DNA of 62,640 nucleotides, taken from positions 1 through 62,640 of the forward strand of contig NZ_RCVR01000029.1 of assembly GCF_016107305.1 (NCBI RefSeq), in the 5' to 3' direction. A program made the position numbers and the translations under genes. The notes below the pieces were generated by a model that did not search any database, was not told the origin of the DNA, and saw nothing but the letters and a program-made list of their open reading frames with translations. Origin of the DNA: Roseomonas sp. KE2513 (GTDB lineage Bacteria; Pseudomonadota; Alphaproteobacteria; Acetobacterales; Acetobacteraceae). Of this stretch, positions 21,014 to 31,233 are shown piece after piece (position 1 is the first letter of the stretch; each line of letters opens with the position of its first letter).

Positions 21014-23076
21014 CACTCGGCCGCCATCGCGGGGGTTGGCGCATGGGTGCGCGCGCATTCCGCCATCACGTCGCTCGCCCGGCCCATGACATCGGCCTGG
21101 TAGTAGTTCGTGATGAAGGGCACGAAGGGCTCGCTCCCGACCGCCCCGGCATCGCCGGCGGGCGTGGCGGAAACGGCGGCCGGCGGCGCCAGCTCGTCGA
21201 TGCGCTCGAAGACCGGGTTTGCCCCGACCAGCCGCGAGCGAACCGCGAAGAGATCGTCATAGGGCAGCGGATGCCCGAGCAGCTCGCTCGCCGCGCGGAT
21301 GATCCGCCAGTCCTCACGCGCCTCGCCCGGCGGGAAGACGCCGCGGCGGCCACGCTGCACCCGGCCCTCCGTGCTCACATAGGTGCCGTCCTTCTCCAGG
21401 TAGGTCGCGCCCGGAAGAATGATGTCCGCGCGGCTCGCCATGCGGTCCCCGTGATGCCCCTGGTAGATCACGAAGGTGCCCGGCGCGATCAGCGCGGGAT
21501 CGAAGGCATCAGCACCCAGCAGCCAGAGCGCATCCACCCCGCCGCCGAGCATCGCGCCCAGGTCCTTGCCCCCCTGCCCCGGCAGGAAGCCGAGATCGAG
21601 CGCCGCGACCTGCCCGCCCTGCGTGTGCAGCAGGTTGAAGCCGTTCCAGTCCTCGCGCACCGCGTTCAGCGACCCGGCCAGGCTCCAGGCGGCCGCCAGC
21701 ACCGCCGCACCGTCCGGCCGCGCCAGCGCCCCGCGCCCGAGGATGATCATCGGCCGCTTGGCGTTGCGCAGAACCTCGCCGAAGGCGCCGCCGAGCACCT
21801 CGGTGATGGCCGCCGGCCCTTCGCCCAGATACTGCACAGGATAGGTGAGGTCCGCCCGCGGCCCGATCACCGCGACCGGCATGCGGTTGTTCATTACCTT
21901 GCGCCGAATGCGCGAGTTCAGCACCGGCGCCTCAAGCCGCGGGTTGCTGCCGATGATGATAACCGCATCCGCCACATCGATCCCGGTGATCCCGGAATTG
22001 AACAGGTAGAAGGCGCGGTTCGACCCATCCAGCGCCGCCCCGTCCTCGCGGCAGTCGAGGTTGGGGGAGCCGAGCGACCCCATCAGGTCCTTCAGCGCCA
22101 CGATGCTTTCGGCATCGGCCAGCCCGCCGGCCACGGCACCGATGCGCTCGCCCGGCAGGCCCTTCAGCTTCGCGGCGATCGCCCCGAAAGCCTCCGGCCA
22201 GCTCGCCGCGCGCAGCTTGCCGCTCTCCCGGATCCAGGGACGGTCCAGCCGGCGCTTCTTGAGGGCGTCGAAGGAGAAGCGGCCGCGATCGGCCATCCAC
22301 TCCTCGTTCACCTCCTCATGCACGCGCGGCAGGATGCGCAGCACGTCCGGCCCGCGCGCATCCACGCGGATATTCGTGCCCATGGCGTCCAGCACGTCGA
22401 TGCTATCTGTCTTCGCCAGCTCCCAGGGCCGGGTCATGAAGGCGTAGGGGCGGCTGGTCAGCGCGCCGACCGGGCAGATGTCGATCAGGTTGCCCGACAG
22501 CTCGGAGGACAGCGCCTTCTCGACATAGGTCGTGATCTCCATCGCCTCGCCGCGGCCGACCGCGCCGAGCTCCGGCACGCCGGCCACCTCGGTCGCGAAG
22601 CGGACGCAGCGCGTGCACTGGATGCAGCGCGTCATAATGGTCTTGATCAGCGGGCCGAGATACTTGTCGGTCACCGAACGCTTGTTTTCGTGGTAGCGGC
22701 TGCTGTCGCCGCCATACGCCATCGCCTGGTCCTGCAGGTCGCACTCGCCGCCCTGGTCGCAGATCGGGCAGTCCAGCGGGTGGTTGATCAGCAGGAACTC
22801 CATCACGCCCCGCCGCGCGTTGCGCACGGTCGGGCTGTCCGTGATGATCTTCATGCCGTCCATCACCGGGAAGGCGCAGGAGGCGACGGGCTTCGGCGCC
22901 TTCTCCACTTCCACCAGGCACATCCGGCAATTGCCGGCGATCGACAGGCGCTCGTGGTAGCAGAAGCGCGGGATCTCCGCGCCGGCCAGCTCGGCGGCCT
23001 GGAGAGCCGTGGCGCCCAGCGGCACCTCGATCTCCTTGCCGTCCACTGTGACCTTGATGAGCTTCACCTCGCTCAT
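21013..23076 (-). CDS. nuoG: NADH-quinone oxidoreductase subunit G
   Basis: This is the 687-residue largest peripheral-arm subunit. The N-terminus holds a 2Fe-2S site ([15 protein letters not shown]), the His/Cys 4Fe-4S site around [13 protein letters not shown], and a further 4Fe-4S site ([10 protein letters not shown] with a later ICPVGAL). The molybdopterin-oxidoreductase-like C-terminal half is present but has lost cofactor function, as usual in the family. It follows nuoF by five bases. Length is typical for alphaproteobacteria. Confidence 0.97.
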   Translation of the reverse strand: MSEVKLIKVTVDGKEIEVPLGATALQAAELAGAEIPRFCYHERLSIAGNCRMCLVEVEKAPKPVASCAFPVMDGMKIITDSPTVRNARRGVMEFLLINHPLDCPICDQGGECDLQDQAMAYGGDSSRYHENKRSVTDKYLGPLIKTIMTRCIQCTRCVRFATEVAGVPELGAVGRGEAMEITTYVEKALSSELSGNLIDICPVGALTSRPYAFMTRPWELAKTDSIDVLDAMGTNIRVDARGPDVLRILPRVHEEVNEEWMADRGRFSFDALKKRRLDRPWIRESGKLRAASWPEAFGAIAAKLKGLPGERIGAVAGGLADAESIVALKDLMGSLGSPNLDCREDGAALDGSNRAFYLFNSGITGIDVADAVIIIGSNPRLEAPVLNSRIRRKVMNNRMPVAVIGPRADLTYPVQYLGEGPAAITEVLGGAFGEVLRNAKRPMIILGRGALARPDGAAVLAAAWSLAGSLNAVREDWNGFNLLHTQGGQVAALDLGFLPGQGGKDLGAMLGGGVDALWLLGADAFDPALIAPGTFVIYQGHHGDRMASRADIILPGATYLEKDGTYVSTEGRVQRGRRGVFPPGEAREDWRIIRAASELLGHPLPYDDLFAVRSRLVGANPVFERIDELAPPAAVSATPAGDAGAVGSEPFVPFITNYYQADVMGRASDVMAECARTHAPTPAMAAE

Positions 23077-23081
23077 GGCTC

Positions 23082-24392
23082 CTACTCCGCCGCCATCGGC
23101 ATGACCGGTGCGGCAACTCGCGCCTTATAGGCCGCAATGCGTTCTTCCATCATCGGGCGGTAGTGGCGGATGAGGCCCTGCACCGGCCAGACGCCACCAT
23201 CGGCAAGGGCGCAGATCGTGTGCCCCTCGATGCGCTTCGTCACATCCTCCAGCACCGAGATCTCATCGATCTCCGCCCGGCCCTCGACCATCCGGTCCAT
23301 CACCCGGCTCACCCAGCCCATGCCCTCGCGGCAGGGCGTGCACTGGCCGCAGCTCTCGTGCTTGTAGAACTTTGAAAGGCGCGCGATCGCGCGGATCAGG
23401 TCTGTGGACTTGTCCATCACGATCACCCCCGCCGTGCCCAGGCCCGACTTGTGCTCGCGCAACGCGTCGAAATCCATCAGCACGTCGTCGCAGATGTGCT
23501 TCGGCAGCAGCGGCGTGGAGGACCCACCGGGAATGACGCAGAGCAGGTTGTCCCAGCCCCCGCGCACGCCACCCGCATGGCGCTCGATGAGCTCCCGCAG
23601 CGGGATGCTCATCTCCTCCTCCACGTTGCAGGGCTTGTTCACGTGGCCCTGAATGCAGAAAATCTTCGTACCCGAATTCTTCGGCCGCCCGAAGCCCGCG
23701 AACCAGCTCGCCCCGCGCCGCAGGATCTCCGGCACCACCGCGATCGTCTCGACGTTGTTCACCGTGGAGGGGCAGCCATACAGCCCCACCGCCGCCGGGA
23801 AAGGCGGCTTGAGCCGCGGCATGCCCTTCTTGCCCTCGAGAGACTCGATGAGCGCCGTCTCCTCGCCGCAGATATAGGCACCGGCGCCGCGGTGGACGTA
23901 GAGGTCGAAGTCGTACCCGGTGCCCGCCGCGTTCTTCCCGAGCAGCCCCGCCGAGTAGGCCTCGTCGATCGCGGCCTGCAGGATGAGGTGCTCGTTGTAG
24001 TACTCGCCGCGCACGTAGATGTAGCCGGCCGAGGCGTTCATCGCGACGGCTGCCATCAGGCAGCCCTCGACCAGCGTATGCGGGTCGTGGCGGATGATGT
24101 CACGGTCCTTGCAGGTGCCCGGCTCGGACTCGTCGCAGTTCACGACGAGGTAGGAGGGCCGCCCGTCCGGGTTGGACTTGGGCATGAAGGACCACTTCAA
24201 CCCCGTCGGGAAGCCCGCGCCGCCACGGCCGCGAAGGCCGGACTGCTTCACCTCCTCGATGATCCAGTCCCGGCCCTTGGCGATGATCTCCGCCGTGCGG
24301 TCCCAATTCCCGCGCTTCTGCGCCGCCTGCAGCCCCCAGTGCTGGGTGCCGTAGAGGTTCGTGAAGATGCGGTCCTTATCCTGAAGAGCCAT
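23082..24392 (-). CDS. nuoF: NADH-quinone oxidoreductase subunit F
   Basis: This is the 436-residue NADH-binding subunit with FMN and cluster N3. NADH and FMN site motifs are present ([30 protein letters not shown]). The iron-sulfur ligands are in [11 protein letters not shown] with a later cysteine near HTICALAD. The ATG at 24392 begins [10 protein letters not shown]; the frame is open upstream into nuoE and that portion is a shadow. Confidence 0.97.
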   Translation of the reverse strand: MALQDKDRIFTNLYGTQHWGLQAAQKRGNWDRTAEIIAKGRDWIIEEVKQSGLRGRGGAGFPTGLKWSFMPKSNPDGRPSYLVVNCDESEPGTCKDRDIIRHDPHTLVEGCLMAAVAMNASAGYIYVRGEYYNEHLILQAAIDEAYSAGLLGKNAAGTGYDFDLYVHRGAGAYICGEETALIESLEGKKGMPRLKPPFPAAVGLYGCPSTVNNVETIAVVPEILRRGASWFAGFGRPKNSGTKIFCIQGHVNKPCNVEEEMSIPLRELIERHAGGVRGGWDNLLCVIPGGSSTPLLPKHICDDVLMDFDALREHKSGLGTAGVIVMDKSTDLIRAIARLSKFYKHESCGQCTPCREGMGWVSRVMDRMVEGRAEIDEISVLEDVTKRIEGHTICALADGGVWPVQGLIRHYRPMMEERIAAYKARVAAPVMPMAAE

Positions 24393-24394
24393 GG

Positions 24395-25051
24395 TCAGTC
24401 CCCTCCCGGGACGTCGAGCAGCGTCAGCGGGCCACCCTCCGGCGCGCTCGTCTGGCGCCCAATGGTGCTGCCCGGCGCCGGGCGCTCGCCGCGGCGCAGC
24501 GCCTCGATCAGCTGGACCGTGCGGTCGTAATCCAGGTCCTCGTAGTAGTCGTCGTCCACCTGCAGGATGGGCGCGTTCACGCAGGCGCCGAGGCATTCCA
24601 CCTCGGTCATCGTGAACAGCCCGTCCTCGCTCGTGTGGCCGTAGCCCTGGACCTTCGCCGCGTCCTTGCAGGCCTGGAACACGTCGTCCGAGCCGCGCAG
24701 CATGCAGGGCGTCGTCCCGCAGACCTGGAGGTGAAACCGGCCGATCGGCTTCGTGTTGAACATGAAGTAGAAGGTCGCAACCTCGTAGACGCGGATCGGC
24801 GCCATGCCGAGCCGCTCACCCACGCGATCCATCGCGATGCGCGGCACCCAGGCGGAGCCCGTCTGGCGACCCATCTGCTTCTGCACGACATAGAGCAGCG
24901 GGATCACGCCGGAGGCCTTCTTGCTCTCCGGATAGCGCGCAAGGATCTTCGCGATCTGCGCCTCGCTCTCCGCGTCGAACTCGAAGCTGTCCGGCTCGGC
25001 GCGGCTGTTGCGCCAGTTCGGGTCGAGGTGATCGGTCGCAGCTTCGGTCAT
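24395..25051 (-). CDS. nuoE: NADH-quinone oxidoreductase subunit E
   Basis: This is the 218-residue thioredoxin-fold subunit with 2Fe-2S cluster N1a. The four cysteines are seen in [12 protein letters not shown] and [11 protein letters not shown]. The C-terminus is extended by about 45 residues beyond the core and is Arg/Pro-rich, a common variation. Its ATG overlaps the nuoD stop by four bases and its stop is two bases before the nuoF ATG. Confidence 0.97.
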   Translation of the reverse strand: MTEAATDHLDPNWRNSRAEPDSFEFDAESEAQIAKILARYPESKKASGVIPLLYVVQKQMGRQTGSAWVPRIAMDRVGERLGMAPIRVYEVATFYFMFNTKPIGRFHLQVCGTTPCMLRGSDDVFQACKDAAKVQGYGHTSEDGLFTMTEVECLGACVNAPILQVDDDYYEDLDYDRTVQLIEALRRGERPAPGSTIGRQTSAPEGGPLTLLDVPGGD

Positions 25052-26289
25052 CGGTCGATCTCCCCGAAAACAATATCAAGGCTGCCGATCACCGCGACCG
25101 CGTCCGCCAGCATATGCCCCTTGGAGAGCACCTCCATGGCCTGGAGATGCGCGAAGCCCGGTGCCCGGATCTTGCAGCGGTAGGGCCGGTTGGTCCCGTT
25201 GGCGACGAGGTAGACGCCGAACTCCCCCTTCGGTGCCTCGACCGCCGTGTAGGTCGCGCCCTCCGGCACGTGGTAGCCCTCGGTGTAGAGCTTGAAGTGA
25301 TGGATCAGCGCCTCCATCGAGCGCTTCATCTCGCCGCGCTTCGGCCCGACGATCTTCCGGTCCTCCACCTTCACCGGACCCTCCGGCATCTGGTCGAGGC
25401 ACTGGTGAATGATCTTCAGGCTCTCCCGCATCTCCGCCATGCGGACGAGATAGCGGTCGTAGCAGTCGCCGTGGCGCCCGACCGGGATCTCGAAATCCAT
25501 CCGGTCGTACATGTCATAGGGCTGCTGCCGGCGAAGGTCCCAGGCGAGGCCCGAAGCGCGCAGGCAGGGGCCGGAGAAGCCCCACTCCATCGCCTGCTCG
25601 GCCGTCATCACCCCGATATCGACGGTGCGCTGCTTGAAGATGCGGTTGTCCGTCAGCAGCCCGGCGAGCTCGTCGATGAACTTCGGGAACTGATCGCACC
25701 AAGCGCGGATACGGTCCGTCAGCCCCGGCGGCAGGTCCTTCGCCACGCCACCCGGGCGGAAGTAGTTCGCGTGGTAATGGCTGCCCGAAACCTGCTCGTA
25801 GAACTCAAGCAGCGTCTCGCGCTGCTCGAAGCCCCAGAGGGAGGGCGTAATGGCGCCGCAGTCGAGCGCGTAGGTCGTGATGTTCAGCAGGTGGTTCGCG
25901 ATGCGCGTGATCTCGGCGAACATCGTGCGGATGTACTTGCCGCGCTCCGGCGCCTCGATGCCGAGCAGTCGCTCCTGCGCCAGCGCGAAGACGTGCTCCA
26001 TGCACATCGGCGAGACGTAGTCGAGCCGGTCGAAATACGGCATCGCCTGGATGTAGGTCTTGTACTCGATCAGCTTCTCGGTGCCGCGATGCAGCAGGCC
26101 GATATGCGGATCGGCACGCTCCACCACCTCGCCCTTCATCTCCAGGATGAGGCGAAGCACGCCGTGCGCCGCCGGGTGCTGCGGGCCGAAGTTGATCGTG
26201 TGGCTGTCCACCTCGACGCGGCGCGTCTCGGCGGCCGTCTCGGGCGCCGCCGCGCCGAGCGGCATGGAATCGGCGGTCGTCAGGCTCAT
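25048..26289 (-). CDS. nuoD: NADH-quinone oxidoreductase subunit D
   Basis: This is the 413-residue 49-kDa-type subunit that, with NuoB, forms the quinone reduction site. Key segments are [16 protein letters not shown] (the quinone-loop histidine) and [19 protein letters not shown]. The C-terminus ends with the family pattern IVFGEIDR. A short Ala/Glu-rich N-terminal extension precedes the core. Start overlaps the nuoC stop (ATGA). Confidence 0.97.
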   Translation of the reverse strand: MSLTTADSMPLGAAAPETAAETRRVEVDSHTINFGPQHPAAHGVLRLILEMKGEVVERADPHIGLLHRGTEKLIEYKTYIQAMPYFDRLDYVSPMCMEHVFALAQERLLGIEAPERGKYIRTMFAEITRIANHLLNITTYALDCGAITPSLWGFEQRETLLEFYEQVSGSHYHANYFRPGGVAKDLPPGLTDRIRAWCDQFPKFIDELAGLLTDNRIFKQRTVDIGVMTAEQAMEWGFSGPCLRASGLAWDLRRQQPYDMYDRMDFEIPVGRHGDCYDRYLVRMAEMRESLKIIHQCLDQMPEGPVKVEDRKIVGPKRGEMKRSMEALIHHFKLYTEGYHVPEGATYTAVEAPKGEFGVYLVANGTNRPYRCKIRAPGFAHLQAMEVLSKGHMLADAVAVIGSLDIVFGEIDR

Positions 26290-26963
26290 GGCTGCTTCTC
26301 CGCGGTCCCATCCTCAACCTGGGGCTTGTCGAGCAGCGAGGTCTCGGAGGGCGCGATGCGGTTCAGATGGACCTTCTCGTCACCCGGAAGCGTCGTCATC
26401 GCCTCCCAGGGAGAGAGGAAGTCGAAATTGCGGAAATCCTGCTGGAGCTTCACCGGCTCGTAGACCACCTCGCGCCGCTCCGCGTCGTAGCGGACCTCGA
26501 CATGACCGGTCAGCGGGAAGTCCTTGCGGAGCGGATGACCCTTGAAGCCGTAATCCGTGAGGATCCGGCGCAGGTCCTCCTGCCCCTCGAAGGCGATGCC
26601 GTACATGTCCCAGGCCTCGCGCTCGAACCAGGTGGCCGTCGGCCAGATGGCGGAGACGCTCGGCACCGCGTGATCGGCATCCGTCGTGGCCAGCACGCGA
26701 ATCCGGTGGTTATGTGTGAGCGAGAGGAGGTTCCACACCACCTCGAACCGCTCCTCGCGCTCCGGGTAGTCCACGCCGCAGATGTCCATGCACTGCTCGA
26801 AGGCGAAGCGCGGGTCGGTGCGCAGCACCGTCATCACGTTCCGCACCTGGTCGCGGTGAATGCGGATCGCGAGCTCGTTGCCCCGGGCAATGTTCGCCTC
26901 GAGCAGCACGCCCGCCGGCAGGGTTTCGGCAATGGCGGTGCCGAGCGCGGAGAGGTCAGCCAC
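26286..26963 (-). CDS. nuoC: NADH-quinone oxidoreductase subunit C
   Basis: This is the 225-residue 30-kDa-type subunit of the peripheral arm. It has the family signature [16 protein letters not shown] and the [18 protein letters not shown] segment. A GTG at 26963 gives a normal N-terminus ([11 protein letters not shown]) and overlaps nuoB by eight bases. The open frame further upstream is a shadow of nuoB. NuoC is separate from NuoD here, unlike in E. coli where they are fused. Confidence 0.95.
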   Translation of the reverse strand: MADLSALGTAIAETLPAGVLLEANIARGNELAIRIHRDQVRNVMTVLRTDPRFAFEQCMDICGVDYPEREERFEVVWNLLSLTHNHRIRVLATTDADHAVPSVSAIWPTATWFEREAWDMYGIAFEGQEDLRRILTDYGFKGHPLRKDFPLTGHVEVRYDAERREVVYEPVKLQQDFRNFDFLSPWEAMTTLPGDEKVHLNRIAPSETSLLDKPQVEDGTAEKQP

Positions 26964-27543
26964 GAAGGATCGTCCCCGTCCTGCGGATCTTCTTCTGGAG
27001 CTGCATGATCCCGTAGACCAGCGCCTCCGCCGTCGGCGGGCAGCCCGGCACATAGACATCGACCGGCACGATCCGGTCGCAGCCGCGCACCACGCTGTAG
27101 CTCCAGTGGTAGTACCCGCCGCCATTGGCGCAGGACCCCATGGAGATCACCCAGCGCGGCTCGCTCATCTGGTCGTAGACCTTGCGCAGCGCGGGGGCCA
27201 TCTTGTTGGTCAGCGTGCCGGCCACGATCATCACGTCGGACTGCCGCGGTGACCCCCGCGGAATCACGCCGAAGCGGTCGAGGTCGTAGCGCGCCATGTA
27301 GGCGTGGATCATTGGCACGGCACAGCAGGCCAGGCCGAAGGTCATCGGCCAGAGGCTGCCCGTGCGGGCCCAGTTCACCACCTTGTCCAGGTTGGCGACG
27401 ACGAAGCCCTTCTCCTCGACCTCGTCAGTCACGCCGCGCAGGACGGCGTCCTGCTCGGGGCCGGGCGGCAGGGCTTTGCCGTTCCAGGCAATCGGGGTGG
27501 TGTTCGCCCCGCTGATGTTCGTCTGTTCGCCGACGCCGCTCAT
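26956..27543 (-). CDS. nuoB: NADH-quinone oxidoreductase subunit B
   Basis: This is the 195-residue subunit that holds the terminal cluster N2. The ligands are visible as the adjacent cysteines in GLACCAVPM, then [10 protein letters not shown] and [12 protein letters not shown] Thr/Ala/Pro-rich N-terminal extension of about 35 residues precedes the core. It begins 118 bases after nuoA, the largest gap inside the operon. Confidence 0.97.
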   Translation of the reverse strand: MSGVGEQTNISGANTTPIAWNGKALPPGPEQDAVLRGVTDEVEEKGFVVANLDKVVNWARTGSLWPMTFGLACCAVPMIHAYMARYDLDRFGVIPRGSPRQSDVMIVAGTLTNKMAPALRKVYDQMSEPRWVISMGSCANGGGYYHWSYSVVRGCDRIVPVDVYVPGCPPTAEALVYGIMQLQKKIRRTGTILRG

Positions 27544-27661
27544 CGCATCGCCCTCCGCACGTCACCGCGCGTCATGTTCTTGCGCGCCAGGCCCCGGATG
27601 GGCCGGCGCGTCTCGCCGCACAGCCGCGCGCGGCTCGTCTCTCCGCGCGCTGCCGCGCGGC
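27544..27661 (-). other. nuoA-nuoB intergenic hairpin region
   Basis: The gap is very rich in CG dinucleotides. A 9-bp stem pairs 27622-27630 with 27654-27662 around a 23-base loop, abutting the nuoA stop codon. There is no U-run, so it is more likely an mRNA stability or polarity element than a terminator. No open frame with a ribosome binding site is seen. Confidence 0.4.
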
Positions 27662-28030
27662 TCATTCCCAGTCCAGCGCGCCCTTGCGCCACTCGTATAC
27701 GAAGCCGACCGTCAGCAGGCCGAGGAAGCCCATCATCGAGAGGAAGCCCACCCAACCGATCCCGCCCAGGGACACGGCCCAGGGAAACAGGAAGGCCACC
27801 TCCAGGTCGAAGATGATGAACAGGATCGCCACGAGATAGAATCGCACGTCAAATCGGCGCCGCGTGTCGTCGAAGGGCTCGAATCCGCACTCGTAGGTCG
27901 AGAGCTTCTCGGAGTCCGGCTTCTGCCGCGCCGCGAGGACAGAACCCCCGACCATGGCAATGCTGATCGCCGCGGCAATGGCGAGGAAGATCAGGATGGG
28001 GAAGTAGTTGGCCAGCAGCGGCTGGGTCAT
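27662..28030 (-). CDS. nuoA: NADH-quinone oxidoreductase subunit A
   Basis: This is a 122-residue three-helix membrane subunit and the first gene of the complex I operon. The conserved loop [23 protein letters not shown] is split as usual between helix 1 and helix 2 (STYECGFEP and [19 protein letters not shown]). The ATG is preceded by GAGGGCACG. All 14 nuo genes follow on the same strand with almost no spacing. Confidence 0.97.
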   Translation of the reverse strand: MTQPLLANYFPILIFLAIAAAISIAMVGGSVLAARQKPDSEKLSTYECGFEPFDDTRRRFDVRFYLVAILFIIFDLEVAFLFPWAVSLGGIGWVGFLSMMGFLGLLTVGFVYEWRKGALDWE

Positions 28031-28084
28031 CGTGCCCTCAGTGCTTTCCGGGACCCGGCTCCCCTGGAGTCACCGGATACGCCC

Positions 28085-28200
28085 ATGGGCGCTGAGGCGA
28101 TGCCGCAGCGCAACGCACGCTACATATAGGCCCCCGTTCCCTTCCGCCATAGGGCTGCGGCCGGGCTGTTGCAGATTAAACGCAGCTTAATCAACGATTG
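28085..28200 (-). promoter_or_regulatory. Probable nuo operon promoter region with inverted repeat
   Basis: Between the tRNA terminator and nuoA lies the only relatively AT-rich patch upstream of the operon. It holds an inverted repeat, GATTAA/TTAATC with a seven-base spacer at 28174-28192. Nearer the gene there is a TATATG box (about 28122). No single convincing -35/-10 pair could be fixed by eye. The repeat is a plausible regulator site. Confidence 0.4.
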
Positions 28201-28239
28201 CGAGCGGTTCGCAACATCATCCTCTGCCCGCACAGGGCC

Positions 28240-28274
28240 GGAAAAACGAAACGCCGCCCGGTGAGGGGCGGCGC
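28240..28274 (-). terminator. Rho-independent terminator of the tRNA-Val/tRNA-Asp unit
   Basis: On the minus strand an 8-bp GC stem (CGCCGCCC/GGGCGGCG) is followed by TTTCGTTTTT. It lies just downstream of tRNA-Asp and separates it from the nuo operon. Confidence 0.85.
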
Positions 28275-28289
28275 TTCGATTTCGTCGCG

Positions 28290-28366
<77 letters not shown>

Positions 28367-28437
28367 TCGCGTCGTGAGGGGCCGTTTATGGGGTCTGGCA
28401 GGGCCTGTCAACCCGACCCGGACGCCGTAAGGCAGAA

Positions 28438-28509
28438 TGGGCGCTGAGGGATTCGAACCCCCGGCATCCTCGGTGTAAACGAGGCGCTCTACCGCTGAGC
28501 TAAGCGCCC
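28438..28509 (-). tRNA. tRNA-Val (anticodon TAC)
   Basis: The cloverleaf is complete: acceptor GGGCGCT/AGCGCCC, D-arm GCTCAGCGGTAGAGC, anticodon stem-loop CCTCG-TTTACAC-CGAGG (anticodon TAC) and a T-arm with TTCGAAT. The discriminator is A, and CCA is not encoded. A TAGGCT -10-like box lies about 20 bases upstream. Confidence 0.97.
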
Positions 28510-28571
28510 ACAAGCCCGCGAACACAGCCTAGCCGAGCCTTGCCCGCCACGCCACGGCCCTGGACAAAGGA

Positions 28572-28611
28572 AAGAGGCGCCAGCTCCCGCCGACGCCCCT
28601 CCCCGCCTCTT
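28572..28611 (-). terminator. Possible terminator of lon
   Basis: On the minus strand AAGAGGCG and CGCCTCTT form an 8-bp stem with a long G-rich loop, 12 bases after the lon stop. The tail TTCCTTTG is a weak U-run. It separates lon from tRNA-Val. Confidence 0.5.
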
Positions 28612-28623
28612 AGCGCCGCAGGA

Positions 28624-31044
28624 TCAGTGCGGCAGCAACGCCGTCGCCGCCGGGTCGCCGGCCGCCGGCTTGGAGGGCGTGACCTCCTCCGGCTCGATCC
28701 AGTCGATCGGCTCCGGCCGGCGCACCAGGGCCTCAGCGATCACCTCGTCCACGTGGGAGACGGGGATGACCTTCAGCACCTTGGTCACGCTCTCCGGGAT
28801 ATCGGCCAGATCCTTCTCGTTCTCCTTCGGGATGAAGACGGTGCCGACGCCGGCCCGCAGGGCCGCCAGCAGCTTCTCCTTCAACCCGCCGATCGGCAGC
28901 ACCCGCCCGCGCAGCGTGATCTCGCCGGTCATCGCCACATCCTTGCGGACCGGAATGCCCGTCAGGATCGAAACGATGCTCGTCGCCATCGCAATGCCCG
29001 CGGAAGGCCCGTCCTTCGGAGTCGCACCCTCGGGCACGTGGACGTGGATGTCCCGCTTCTCGAAGATGTTCGGCTTGATCCCGAAGCTGGTCGCCCGGCT
29101 GCGGACATAGGACACCGCCGCCGAGACGCTCTCCTGCATGACATCGCCGAGCTTGCCCGTGTGCTTCACGGCGCCCTTGCCGGGCAGCAGCACCGACTCG
29201 ATCGTCAGGATCTCGCCGCCAACCTCGGTCCAGGCGAGGCCGGTGACGGCGCCCACCATGTCCTCGGCCTCGGCCTCGCCGTAACGGAACTTCCGCACGC
29301 CCGCGTACTTGCCAAGGTTCTCCGCGGTGATCTCGACCTGCGTCGCCTTGCCTGAGACGATCTCGCGCACGGCCTTGCGCGCAAGACCACCGATCTCCCG
29401 CTCAAGGTTACGAACGCCGGCCTCGCGCGTGTAGTAGCGCACCAGGTCGCGAACGGCCTCGTCCGTCACGCTCCACTCGCCCGCCTTCAGCCCGTTCGCC
29501 TCGGAAACCTTGGCGATCAGATGCCGCCGCGCGATGCCGATCTTCTCATCCTCGGTGTAGCCGGGGATGCGGATGATCTCCATGCGGTCCAGCAACGGCT
29601 GGGGCATCTTCAGCGAGTTGGCGGTCGTGATGAACATCACGTCCGACAGGTCGTAGTCCACCTCGAGGTAGTGGTCGTTGAAGGTGCCGTTCTGCTCAGG
29701 GTCCAGCACCTCCAACAGGGCCGAGGACGGGTCCCCGCGCCAGTCGGCGCCGAGCTTGTCGATCTCGTCCAGCAGGAAGAGCGGGTTGGAGCTCTTAGCC
29801 TTCTTCATGCCCTGGATGACCTTGCCGGGCATGGAGCCGATATAGGTCCGCCGGTGGCCGCGCACCTCCGCCTCGTCGCGCACGCCGCCGAGCGACATCC
29901 GGACGAAGTTGCGGTTCACCGCCTTGGCGATCGACTTGCCGAGCGAGGTCTTGCCCACGCCCGGAGGCCCGACGAGGCACAGGATGGGCCCGCGGATCTT
30001 CTGGCTGCGCGACTGCACCGCCAGGTACTCGATGATCCGCTCCTTCACCTTCTCCAGGCCGAAGTGGTCGGCGTCGAGCACCTTCTGCGCCGCCTCCAGG
30101 TCGATCCGCACCTTCGTGCGCTTCTTCCAGGGGATGGTCAGCATCCAATCGAGGTAGTTGCGAACGACCGTCGCCTCGGCCGACATCGGCGACATGCCGC
30201 GCAGCTTCTTCAGCTCGCCCATAGCCTTGTCGCGCGCCTCGGGGGAGAGCTTGGTGGCCTTGATCTTGGCCTCCAGCTCCGCGACCTCGTCCTTGCCCTC
30301 CTCGCCCTCGCCCAGCTCCTTCTGGATCGCCTTCATCTGCTCGTTCAGGTAGTACTCGCGCTGGGTCTTCTCCATCTGCCGCTTCACGCGGTTCCGGATG
30401 CGCTTCTCGACCTGAAGGACGCCGATCTCGCTCTCCATATGGGCGAAGACGCGCTCGAGCCGGGCGGGCACGCCCACCGTCTCCAGCAGCTCCTGCTTCT
30501 CGGCGATCTTGAGATTGAGGTGGGCCGCCACCGTGTCGGCGAGCTTCGCCGGCTCCTCGATCTGGTTGATCGAGACGAGGACCTCGGGCGCGATCTTCTT
30601 GTTGAGCTTGATGTAGCCCTCAAACTGGCTGACCACCGAGCGGCTGAGCGCCTCGACCTCGCGCGGCTCGGTGGCCGCCTCCTCAATGGTCTCGGCGAAA
30701 GCCTCGAAATGGGTGCCGGTCTCCTTCCAGCCCGCAACGCGGGCACGCCGCCCGCCTTCGACGAGCACCTTCACGGTGCCATCCGGCAACTTCAGGAGCT
30801 GAAGCACGGTGGAGACGGTGCCGACATCGAAGAGGTCACCGGCGCCAGGATCGTCCTGGGAGGCATTGCGCTGAGCCAGCAGCAGGATCTGCTTGTCCTC
30901 CCGCATCACTGTTTCCAGCGCGCGGACGGACTTCTCTCGACCCACGAAAAGCGGGACGATCATATGTGGAAAAACAACGATATCGCGGAGAGGAAGGACG
31001 GGCAGGGCCTCGCCCTTGATCAGCTCCACATCGGAATCCGCCAT
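28624..31044 (-). CDS. lon: ATP-dependent protease Lon
   Basis: Lon degrades misfolded and regulatory proteins. The 806-residue protein has the N-terminal substrate domain (LPVLPLRDIVVFPHMIVPLF), a coiled-coil middle, and the AAA+ module with Walker A GPPGVGKTSLGKS and Walker B NPLFLLDEIDK. The Ser-Lys protease domain has the catalytic serine in PKDGPSAGIAMATS and the lysine in IGGLKEKLLAA. The ATG at 31044 begins MADSDVELI and has GAGG five bases upstream; an in-frame ATG at 31143 has no family support. Confidence 0.98.
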   Translation of the reverse strand: MADSDVELIKGEALPVLPLRDIVVFPHMIVPLFVGREKSVRALETVMREDKQILLLAQRNASQDDPGAGDLFDVGTVSTVLQLLKLPDGTVKVLVEGGRRARVAGWKETGTHFEAFAETIEEAATEPREVEALSRSVVSQFEGYIKLNKKIAPEVLVSINQIEEPAKLADTVAAHLNLKIAEKQELLETVGVPARLERVFAHMESEIGVLQVEKRIRNRVKRQMEKTQREYYLNEQMKAIQKELGEGEEGKDEVAELEAKIKATKLSPEARDKAMGELKKLRGMSPMSAEATVVRNYLDWMLTIPWKKRTKVRIDLEAAQKVLDADHFGLEKVKERIIEYLAVQSRSQKIRGPILCLVGPPGVGKTSLGKSIAKAVNRNFVRMSLGGVRDEAEVRGHRRTYIGSMPGKVIQGMKKAKSSNPLFLLDEIDKLGADWRGDPSSALLEVLDPEQNGTFNDHYLEVDYDLSDVMFITTANSLKMPQPLLDRMEIIRIPGYTEDEKIGIARRHLIAKVSEANGLKAGEWSVTDEAVRDLVRYYTREAGVRNLEREIGGLARKAVREIVSGKATQVEITAENLGKYAGVRKFRYGEAEAEDMVGAVTGLAWTEVGGEILTIESVLLPGKGAVKHTGKLGDVMQESVSAAVSYVRSRATSFGIKPNIFEKRDIHVHVPEGATPKDGPSAGIAMATSIVSILTGIPVRKDVAMTGEITLRGRVLPIGGLKEKLLAALRAGVGTVFIPKENEKDLADIPESVTKVLKVIPVSHVDEVIAEALVRRPEPIDWIEPEEVTPSKPAAGDPAATALLPH

Positions 31045-31124
31045 CGGGACCTCACTTGGACAGTCGGCGCGGGACCGCCCCAAACAGGCACGGCCCCTTG
31101 CCACGGGGGAATGCCCTATGTGGT

Positions 31125-31165
31125 ACCGGGGCGCCTTCCGCACAACAGTGGGACGGCGCCCCGGT
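31125..31165 (-). repeat. Large inverted repeat upstream of lon
   Basis: Two perfect 11-base arms, ACCGGGGCGCC and GGCGCCCCGGT, are separated by 19 bases, about 80 bases before the lon ATG. There is no U-run after the stem on either strand. It may be a 5'-leader hairpin or an operator; the lon promoter should lie close by but could not be fixed. Confidence 0.55.
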
Positions 31166-31194
31166 CAAAAGGGACCTTGCAAGAAGGATGCCCC

Positions 31195-31226
31195 TGAAAA
31201 GGAAGAGCCGCCCCGAAGGACGGCCA
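31195..31226 (-). terminator. Possible terminator of clpX
   Basis: Eight bases after the clpX stop, the minus strand can form GCCGTCC-TTCG-GGGCGGC followed by TCTTCCTTTTC. The stem contains a U-G pair that would be a mismatch on the other strand, favouring this orientation. The U-run is interrupted. Confidence 0.6.
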
Positions 31227-31233
31227 ACCCGGC

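Noticed and set aside
31141-31190. Heat-shock (sigma-32) promoter for lon
   Set aside because: TTTTGAC followed by CCCACTG is too far from the consensus and its spacing is ambiguous; the same holds for a CTTGACG before clpX.
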